Part shown: piece by piece, positions 58,965 through 64,000 of the stretch
Layout: each line of letters starts with the position of its first letter
Numbering within the stretch: position 1 is the stretch's first letter
Origin: Rhodobacter sp. SY28-1
GTDB taxonomy: Bacteria; Pseudomonadota; Alphaproteobacteria; Rhodobacterales; Rhodobacteraceae
Assembly (NCBI RefSeq): GCF_005222785.1
Contig: NZ_STGH01000001.1
Span: forward strand, 558,001 to 622,000
Length of the DNA stretch: 64,000 nucleotides
Reading direction: 5' to 3'
Notes under the pieces: generated by a model
What the model was told of the DNA's origin: nothing
What the model saw: only the letters and a program-made list of their open reading frames with translations
The model's database searches: none
Program-made: the position numbers and the translations under genes

Positions 58965-59951
58965 TCAGGCCTTCTTCAGGTTCTTCGCCGAATCCTTGAT
59001 CGCCGCATACTGGCCGGCCGGGCGGTAGCGCCACAGGTATTCGGGCAGGACGCCCTCCATCGCAGTCGGGTTGATGCCAAGGTCGGCAAGACCCTTCGCA
59101 CCCGGGGCGACAACGTTGTCCTGCGCGAGGTTGCGGACCTGGTCGCGGGTCAGCATCTTGTTCTCGATCAGGCCAAGCGTCACGGCCTGCAGCATGTCGA
59201 AGCCGAAGGCCAAGATCCGGGCGACAAAGAACGGGATGCCGATCACGGCGCGGCGGCGCTGGATCACTTTGAGCATGCGGCCCATCAACCCGCGGAAGCT
59301 GTCGACCTCGGGCCCGCCGAGTTCATAGATGCCCGGGGCCGCCTGACCCAGCGCGCCCTTCACGGCGGCCTGGGCCACGTCATCGACATAGACCGGCTGG
59401 AAGCGGGTTGTGGCGCCGACGACGGGCAGGATCGGACCCATGCGGGTCATCCCGGCAAAGCGGTTGAAGAAGCCGTCCTCGGTCCCGAAGATGATCGAGG
59501 GACGCAGGATCACGGCGCCGGGGAAAGCGGCCTGCACCGCCGCTTCGCCTTCGGCCTTGGTGCGGGCGTAGTCGCTGGCCGAGCCCGCGTCGGCACCAAT
59601 AGCAGAGACGTGGACCATGGTCCCGACGCCTTCTTCGGCAGCGATCCGGGCGATCCGGCCTGCGCCTTTCGCCTGCACCGCGTCGAAGGTGTTCTTGCCC
59701 AGCCCGTTCAGGATGCCGACGCAGTTCACCACCGCGTCCGCGCCCCGGATCATCGCGCGGACCGAGGCATCGTCGCGGATGTTGCAGGCCATCGGTTCGA
59801 CCTGGCCCGGCGTGCCGTAGGGCTTGACGAACAGGGCCTCGTTCGGGCGGCGGCAGGCGACACGGACGCGCCAGCCTTCCTTTGCCATGCGGCGGGCGAT
59901 GTAGCGTCCGACAAAGCCCGAACCGCCAAAGATGGTGACCAGCTTGCTCAT
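58965..59951 (-). CDS. NDUFA9-like NAD(P)-binding epimerase-family protein
   Basis: A 328-residue atypical short-chain dehydrogenase. The Rossmann motif [16 protein letters not shown] is at residues 6-21, [10 protein letters not shown] near 75, [23 protein letters not shown] near 112-134 (Tyr/Lys), and a C-terminal [10 protein letters not shown]. This is the alphaproteobacterial complex-I NDUFA9-family type, associated with respiratory complex I accessory function or treated as a general NAD(P)-binding protein. The start at 59951 gives the normal [13 protein letters not shown] terminus. It is operonic with uppP. Confidence 0.9.
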   Translation of the reverse strand: MSKLVTIFGGSGFVGRYIARRMAKEGWRVRVACRRPNEALFVKPYGTPGQVEPMACNIRDDASVRAMIRGADAVVNCVGILNGLGKNTFDAVQAKGAGRIARIAAEEGVGTMVHVSAIGADAGSASDYARTKAEGEAAVQAAFPGAVILRPSIIFGTEDGFFNRFAGMTRMGPILPVVGATTRFQPVYVDDVAQAAVKGALGQAAPGIYELGGPEVDSFRGLMGRMLKVIQRRRAVIGIPFFVARILAFGFDMLQAVTLGLIENKMLTRDQVRNLAQDNVVAPGAKGLADLGINPTAMEGVLPEYLWRYRPAGQYAAIKDSAKNLKKA

Positions 59952-60103
59952 CCGCGCAATCTCCAAAGGGCGCCTTGGGGCACCGGAATCCTGGCGGATG
60001 AATATCCGCGCCGTCCGGTCCGGGCAAGGCCAAAGCGGACGTGCGAAATTTCGTGGCGGGGCCGTTGACTCTGCCAAATGGCCCCGTTACATCGCCCATC
60101 AGT

Positions 60104-60188
60104 GCCCAGATGGCGGAATTGGTAGACGCACTGGTTTCAGGTACCAGCGCTGCAAGGCGTGGAGGTTCGAGTCCTCTTCTGGGCACCA
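60104..60188 (+). tRNA. tRNA-Leu, anticodon CAG
   Basis: The 85-base sequence begins GCCCAGA and ends TCTGGGC-A-CCA, so the 7-base acceptor stem pairs perfectly and CCA is encoded. The anticodon stem CTGGT/ACCAG encloses the loop TTCAGGT, giving anticodon CAG (Leu). The short variable arm and T-loop GGTTCGAGTCC fit a type II leucine tRNA. Confidence 0.95.
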
Positions 60189-60201
60189 TTACTTTGAAGA
60201 A

Positions 60202-60234
60202 AACCCTGCAACATTAATATGTTGCTGGGTTTTT
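60202..60234 (+). terminator. Rho-independent terminator of the tRNA gene
   Basis: AACCC-T-GCAACAT, loop TAAT, then ATGTTGC-T-GGGTT followed by TTTTG. The stem has one internal T-T mismatch and a short T-run, 13 bases after the tRNA end. Confidence 0.8.
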
Positions 60235-60507
60235 GTCTTTCTGATCCCCCGACCAATCCCCCTTTTGCATATTGTTGCCCTGTCTTAGGGAGTCCGCCAA
60301 AGTCTGACGTCCAGATGGGTTTGCGAGGTCCTAAGAACAAATACCGTCGCGTCCAGGTATGAGGGCGGACGCCACCTTTCCCCGTCCAGCCTTTGGCGTG
60401 CAACGACCTTGCCCCTACGCTGTGGTACAGATCTTCCCTTCCGCCCATTGAAGATGTGATCATTGTGGGTCGAAAGCGACTGAGCGGACGCGAAGGGCGG
60501 GGAGCAG
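60235..60507. other. gap after tRNA-Leu with no recognisable gene
   Basis: About 270 bases of mixed, slightly lower-GC sequence. I find no start-to-stop frame that reads like a protein, and no repeat of the tRNA 3' end. As the 3' side of a tRNA it is a possible old integration site, but no integrase remains. It separates the uppP/tRNA region from the copper genes. Confidence 0.4.
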
Positions 60508-60963
60508 TCATCTGCCTGCCCGCGGCGGCGCCCACCGGAATCCCAGCACCGGGACCACGATCAATTGCAGGACCGGGGTAAGGCCGGTGCCCAGGACCGG
60601 CAGGCGGGGCATAGCTTCGCGATAGGCCCAACTTTCGCGGACCTCGGTGTTCAGCCATTCCGAGAAGATTGTATAGCTCAAGGCAAGGAGCACGGTGGCC
60701 GCAGCGACAGCGCCAAATCGCTGAAGTGGCCAGGCGTTGCGCCCAAGCACGGCCAGAGACAGAAGCAGGCAGATGCCCGCGATCATCACGTCACCGACGG
60801 TGCAATGCAGGACGGCATAGCCGATCTGGCCCCAGCTGCCGTCGACCCACAGGGTGTAGAGCGGCACTTGTGCCACTTCCCACAGCAGGTTGCCCGCCGC
60901 CATCGCCGCCAGAAAGCGCAGGATTGTCGGTCTGGCGGCGGGTTGGGCAGCGGGGAGGGTCAT
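60508..60963 (-). CDS. membrane protein of the copper operon, unknown function
   Basis: A 151-residue protein with four hydrophobic segments (about 13-33, 45-70, 82-100 and 125-143). It contains NLLWEVAQVPLYTLW near residue 25 and HCTVGDVMIAGICLLLS near 53. I recognise no named family with certainty. It is the last gene of the minus-strand copper set, starting 3 bases after the BNR-repeat gene, so cotranscription is likely. A role in copper or envelope homeostasis is inferred from context. Confidence 0.7.
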   Translation of the reverse strand: MTLPAAQPAARPTILRFLAAMAAGNLLWEVAQVPLYTLWVDGSWGQIGYAVLHCTVGDVMIAGICLLLSLAVLGRNAWPLQRFGAVAAATVLLALSYTIFSEWLNTEVRESWAYREAMPRLPVLGTGLTPVLQLIVVPVLGFRWAPPRAGR

Positions 60964-60966
60964 GGG

Positions 60967-61839
60967 TCAGTCACCGGTGAGGGCATCGATCCAGCTTGCG
61001 CCCCCGTCCTGAGAGACGACCAGCCGCCCTTTGGCCGATAGGGCTGCAAGGCGAAGGGGATCGACCGAGGTTGTGGCGAGGAACAGGAGATAGCCGTCGG
61101 GCAGGTCAGAGGAGACCGAAGTGATCTCTCCGCCCTCGGACAGCGTCACCAGGCCCCGCGAAAGGTCCACTGCCCGGACCACGCTATCCGCCCCGGCATC
61201 GACGGTATAGACGGGCACGCCCTCGATCACCGGCTGCCAGGTCGCGCCGCCGTCGGGGCTGAGGAAGAGGCCCGTCTCCGTCGCCGCGTAAAGCATGGCG
61301 GCATCGCGGGGGGCGGTGGCGATATCGATCAGCTTCTCCGGCGCCTCGCCCGTCGCCTCCCAGGTCACCCCGCCATCGGCGCTGCGCTGGACGCGGCGGT
61401 CGTGGTCGATACCGTAGATCACCGCGGGGTCGGCGCGGCTGACCTCCATGCTGTGAAAGTCGACCGGTCCGTCCAGCCCGTTCGAGACATGGGTCCAGCT
61501 TTGCCCTGCATTGTCAGTCCGGATCACCCCCATGTTGCCGCCCGTCGCCGGATGGCCGCTGGCAAAGGCGGTGCCGGGGCTGCCGAGGACCGCCGAATAG
61601 CCCATGAAATCGTCCTGCGAGCCACCGAGCCGCGTTGCCGTGCTACTGGACAGATCGACCGCCCAGAGCCCGTTGTGGGTGGCCAAGGTCAAGCTGTCCG
61701 CGCCGCCCGATCCGGGGCCGATGCCGTGGACATGGGTGGCGGACATCAGCTCTGACAGCGGCAGGCTGTCCTGCGCCATGGCGGGCGTGGCCAGCAGCGC
61801 TATCAAACCAAGGCGAAGCATGTGACGGTCCCCCTTCAT
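60967..61839 (-). CDS. F510_1955-like BNR/Asp-box repeat periplasmic protein
   Basis: A 290-residue secreted protein with signal peptide MLRLGLIALLATPAMA, then a beta-propeller-like repeat series with four Asp boxes (DNAGQSWTH, SADGGVTWEA, SPDGGATWQP, SQDGGASWID) and the motif HVHGIGPG near the mature N terminus. It resembles the F510_1955 glycosylhydrolase-like family often found beside copper oxidases. Enzymatic activity is unproven. The ATG at 61839 overlaps the multicopper oxidase stop (ATGA); the ATG at 61821 would start directly at the signal peptide. Confidence 0.82.
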   Translation of the reverse strand: MKGDRHMLRLGLIALLATPAMAQDSLPLSELMSATHVHGIGPGSGGADSLTLATHNGLWAVDLSSSTATRLGGSQDDFMGYSAVLGSPGTAFASGHPATGGNMGVIRTDNAGQSWTHVSNGLDGPVDFHSMEVSRADPAVIYGIDHDRRVQRSADGGVTWEATGEAPEKLIDIATAPRDAAMLYAATETGLFLSPDGGATWQPVIEGVPVYTVDAGADSVVRAVDLSRGLVTLSEGGEITSVSSDLPDGYLLFLATTSVDPLRLAALSAKGRLVVSQDGGASWIDALTGD

Positions 61840-63314
61840 GCTGACACCACGAATTCGGTCATCATGCCGGTGGCCAGGTGCGGCATGTGGTGGCAGTGCA
61901 GCATCCACCGCGCCGCCTCGCCCGCGTCAAGCGCCACGGTGACCATGCCCATCGGCGGGACATGGAACGTGTCGCGCCGGGCCCCGTTCACCGCGCGCCT
62001 GTTCAGGGCCACGACCTGGAAGTGATGCCCGTGCAGGTGCATCGGATGGGCCATCATCGACATGTTGTGGAAGGTCAGCTGGACGCGCTCCCCGGTCCGC
62101 GCGTCCACCGGACCGTGGGTGCCCCAGCTTTGCCCGTCGATGGTCCAGAGATAAGGCATCATCGACCCGCCCAGCAAAAGGGTGTCGGCGCGGTCCACCG
62201 GCCGGTCCGCCAGCGGCACCAGCGCGCTGAACTGCGTCTCCTGGCTGAGGTCGCCGGAAAAGGCCGGATGCGCCGTGTCGGACGTCCCCGCAATCCGGTC
62301 GATCGCTGCGCTTTTGGTGGCCAGGATGATCCCGGTCCGTTCCATCGCGCCTTCGCGAAGCGCGAGGACCGGAAAAGCCCCGCCCTCCGCCGGCAGATCC
62401 AGCTCGATGTCCAGCCGCTGGCCCATGGCGAGGCCGAAGCGGCTGCCCGCGACCGGGTTGATCGGGTTGCCGTCGGTCGCCACCGCCCGTCCCTGTAGCG
62501 CTCCGGTGTCGATCCAGAACACCGTCGCGGCCGAGCCGTTGATGATCCGCAACAGCACGCGACCACCTCTGTCGACGGCCACGACTTCGGGGTCGTCCAG
62601 CGTGCGGGCGTTGGCGAGATAGGCGTCGAAGTTGAAGTCGTTGAGGTCCATCGCCCCCATCGACATGCCGTCCATCATGGACATGTCGTGGCCCATCCCA
62701 CCCATGTCCATGCCGCCCATGTCCATTTCGCCCATGTCATGGCCCATCGCGCCCATGTCATGCGCCATGCCGCCCGTGCTACCAGTGATCTCGGCCAGCA
62801 CCTCCTCGGCCGGGCGGAAGCTGAGGTCCTGGAGGAGGATCACCACCTCCTGCCGGTCGGCCGCCACATCCTCGGCCCGCCGCACGATAAGGGGCGCGGC
62901 GAGAAGCTCCATCTCCTGCACCGGGATGTGGGAATGCATCCAGTGCGTGCCGGGGGTGGCGGCAAAGTCGAAGGACCGCCGTTCGCCCGCCGCAAGCGCC
63001 GGTTGCGGCATGTCTGGGACGCCATCCTGCGCGTTGGGCGGGATCTGGCCGTGCCAGTGCAGGATGGTGGGCGTGTCGAGTTCGTTGACCAGGTCCAGCC
63101 GGAACGCCTCATCCGGATTCAGGATCAGGCCGGTCGTGCCCTGGTCATTCAGGATGCCCTTCGCGCTGACGGCGCGGCCGCCGATGTCCAGCGTGCGGGT
63201 GGTGGCCCGCAACAGGCGGGGGGCGGTTTCGGCCCGCAGGCCGCGCGGAAGGAACAGGGGTGCGGCAAGGGCCGCGCTGGCGGCAAGGAAGCCGCGACGA
63301 GAGAGAGTGTGCAT
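61836..63314 (-). CDS. periplasmic multicopper oxidase with Met/His-rich insert
   Basis: A 492-residue CueO/CopA-type oxidase. It has a Tat signal peptide (SRRGFLAASAALAAP), HWHG at 86-89 and HWMHSH at 124-129. C-terminal copper-site motifs HPMHLHGHHF and HCHHMPHL are followed by the axial Met region. Residues about 183-222 are a Met/His/Asp-rich insert of repeated GMGHDM units that would bind Cu(I). It oxidises Cu(I) to the less harmful Cu(II) in the periplasm. It is coupled to the BNR-repeat gene and lies downstream of copZ. Confidence 0.94.
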   Translation of the reverse strand: MHTLSRRGFLAASAALAAPLFLPRGLRAETAPRLLRATTRTLDIGGRAVSAKGILNDQGTTGLILNPDEAFRLDLVNELDTPTILHWHGQIPPNAQDGVPDMPQPALAAGERRSFDFAATPGTHWMHSHIPVQEMELLAAPLIVRRAEDVAADRQEVVILLQDLSFRPAEEVLAEITGSTGGMAHDMGAMGHDMGEMDMGGMDMGGMGHDMSMMDGMSMGAMDLNDFNFDAYLANARTLDDPEVVAVDRGGRVLLRIINGSAATVFWIDTGALQGRAVATDGNPINPVAGSRFGLAMGQRLDIELDLPAEGGAFPVLALREGAMERTGIILATKSAAIDRIAGTSDTAHPAFSGDLSQETQFSALVPLADRPVDRADTLLLGGSMMPYLWTIDGQSWGTHGPVDARTGERVQLTFHNMSMMAHPMHLHGHHFQVVALNRRAVNGARRDTFHVPPMGMVTVALDAGEAARWMLHCHHMPHLATGMMTEFVVSA

Positions 63315-63368
63315 GTCAATGCTCCGAAAAGGCAGGCGCGTCCCGCGCCCGGGTCTGAAGGAAACGGT

Positions 63369-63680
63369 TCAGACCAGGCCTTTCGGCGGGCGTTCGGAGG
63401 GGTCAGGACGTTCACGATCGATCAACCGAGCCACGCGCAAGGGGGCAGGGCGGACGGTGACGAAGGGCGTGCTGACATCTTCGGGCGGGATCAGGATCGC
63501 AACGACGGCGCAGAGCTGCTTGCAGGCTTGCGCCGGGTGGCTTGAGGCAGGAATCTGATGGTCCGCCCCAAGCGTCGCATGCATCCCCACCGCCGCTGCC
63601 ATCGGGCAACCCGACTGCGCCTGGGCCATGGGCGCCAGCATCAGGGCCAGCGAGCAGATGAGGGCGAAAAAGCGCAGCAT
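63369..63680 (-). CDS. small exported Cys/Met/His-containing protein of the copper operon
   Basis: A 103-residue protein with a signal peptide (MLRFFALICSLALMLAPMAQA) and a mature part with SGCPMAAAVGMHATLGADHQ and HPAQACKQLC, residues that could bind copper. I chose the start at 63680; a longer frame from 63746 would bury the signal. It lies between copZ and the multicopper oxidase on the same strand. No family name is certain, and a DUF2946-like copper-locus protein is the nearest resemblance. Confidence 0.68.
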   Translation of the reverse strand: MLRFFALICSLALMLAPMAQAQSGCPMAAAVGMHATLGADHQIPASSHPAQACKQLCAVVAILIPPEDVSTPFVTVRPAPLRVARLIDRERPDPSERPPKGLV

Positions 63681-63767
63681 CCGGTCCGTTCCATCTTTGC
63701 AACAAGAGTCGCAGCTTTCACCGCTGGCGGACATGATTAGGATCAAGCCCGCCAGCGCAGTTTCACG

Positions 63768-63959
63768 TCAGGCGGCGGCGAACCCGGCCTCGGCCAGCGC
63801 TTCACGCACGGTGACTTCTGGCAGCTTCGTGTCGACCGCGATTGTGCGGGCGGGCAGGTCCGGCTCGACCTTGGCCTCGGCATCGACCGAGCGGACTGCG
63901 GCGGTGACACTCCGGGCGCAGCCGCCGCAGTTCATGTTGGGGATGTGCAGGTTCAGCAT
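63768..63959 (-). CDS. copZ: copper chaperone with HMA domain
   Basis: A 63-residue heavy-metal-associated domain with the copper-binding motif MNCGGC at residues 9-14. The fold pattern LHIPNMNCGGCARSVTAAV, then a strand pair, matches CopZ/Atx1 chaperones that pass Cu(I) to P-type ATPases in the cytoplasm. It heads the minus-strand copper operon and follows AAGGAG. The metal ATPase partner is not in the window. Confidence 0.92.
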   Translation of the reverse strand: MLNLHIPNMNCGGCARSVTAAVRSVDAEAKVEPDLPARTIAVDTKLPEVTVREALAEAGFAAA

Positions 63960-63975
63960 CGTCTGTCTCCTTGTG

Positions 63976-63990
63976 ACCGGAGAGTCCGGT
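63976..63990. promoter_or_regulatory. inverted repeat before copZ, possible metal-regulator site
   Basis: ACCGGA-GAG-TCCGGT has perfect six-base arms and lies 17 bases upstream of the copZ start, partly at the ribosome binding site. A MerR/CueR-type or CsoR-type site is possible, but the sequence is not a standard CueR box and the window ends nearby. Confidence 0.3.
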
Positions 63991-64000
63991 CCTTGTTGCC

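Noticed and set aside
60137-60658. Minus-strand frame overlapping the tRNA-Leu gene
   Set aside because: It reads through the tRNA and terminator with Arg/Pro-rich, non-protein-like composition and lacks a family match.

Overview
The window is high-GC chromosomal DNA, and nearly all of it is coding. Gene content and gene families point to an alphaproteobacterium of the Rhodobacteraceae type: class II ribonucleotide reductase, AcuI-type acrylyl-CoA reductase, DUF1489, DUF2834, the lysA-TIGR02302 pair and short-form HisG with HisZ. Chains of four-base ATGA start/stop overlaps mark long operons. Three stretches of lower GC stand out: 31861-33824, 41330-42040 and 44194-45290.

Layout. (1) 1-1971: 3' end of argH, two small lipoproteins and a DUF2834 membrane protein. 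(2) 1993-4293: DoxX and an extradiol dioxygenase divergent from a LysR regulator. (3) 4294-12225: a gluconate/idonate module made of gluconate 5-dehydrogenase, gluconokinase, a beta-hydroxyacid dehydrogenase, a small barrel protein and a LacI regulator on the minus strand. Divergent from it are a 2-ketoacid reductase, L-idonate 5-dehydrogenase, gluconolactonase and 6-phosphogluconate dehydrogenase. (4) 12301-17016: a LacI regulator divergent from a sugar ABC importer (ATPase, permease, binding protein). (5) 17051-24053: iolJ-iolB-iolC divergent from a Gfo/Idh dehydrogenase, an IolE-like TIM barrel and a second Gfo/Idh dehydrogenase, then a third LacI regulator. Regions 2-5 look like a catabolic island of about 22 kb placed between argH and lysA. 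(6) 24427-28332: lysA and the TIGR02302 membrane protein. (7) 28563-30971: an unusual adenylation / carrier / membrane acyltransferase fusion. (8) 31039-33665: a solitary ParB-like protein and a low-GC three-gene operon led by a TIGR04255 protein. (9) 33902-37430: slyX and the hisS-hisZ-hisG operon. (10) 37498-44046: EamA transporter, DUF1489, nrdJ, a membrane protein, a beta-hydroxyacid dehydrogenase and acuI. (11) 44194-45202: a proteasome-like Ntn hydrolase overlapping a 56-residue ORF. (12) 45751-58110: a catabolic cluster for an unidentified, probably nitrogen-containing, aromatic compound. It holds a GntR regulator, gentisate-type dioxygenase, FAH hydrolase, nitrilase, flavin reductase, NicX-like ring-opening dioxygenase, an acyl-CoA-dehydrogenase-fold protein lacking the usual catalytic Glu, an SRPBCC-hydrolase fusion, TetR, a glutamine-synthetase-like ligase, a second flavin reductase and an APC permease. 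(13) 58160-60188: uppP, an NDUFA9-like protein and tRNA-Leu(CAG). (14) 60508-63959: a copper-handling operon whose first gene is copZ.

How the genes fit together. In the sugar island, lactone, gluconate, idonate and 5-ketogluconate would funnel to 6-phosphogluconate and ribulose 5-phosphate. The iol genes would channel an inositol-like or keto-sugar intermediate to a kinase and an aldolase, but iolD and iolA are not in the window. An identical 14-base palindrome lies at the idn promoter and at the transporter promoter, and a different 16-base palindrome lies in the iol divergent promoter. In the aromatic cluster, one 12-base palindrome occurs before the gentisate-type dioxygenase and again before nicX, which suggests that one GntR-type regulator controls both segments. 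The most unusual items are the adenylation-carrier-acyltransferase fusion, the Ntn hydrolase pair, the TIGR04255 operon, and the nicX / modified ACAD / SRPBCC-hydrolase combination.
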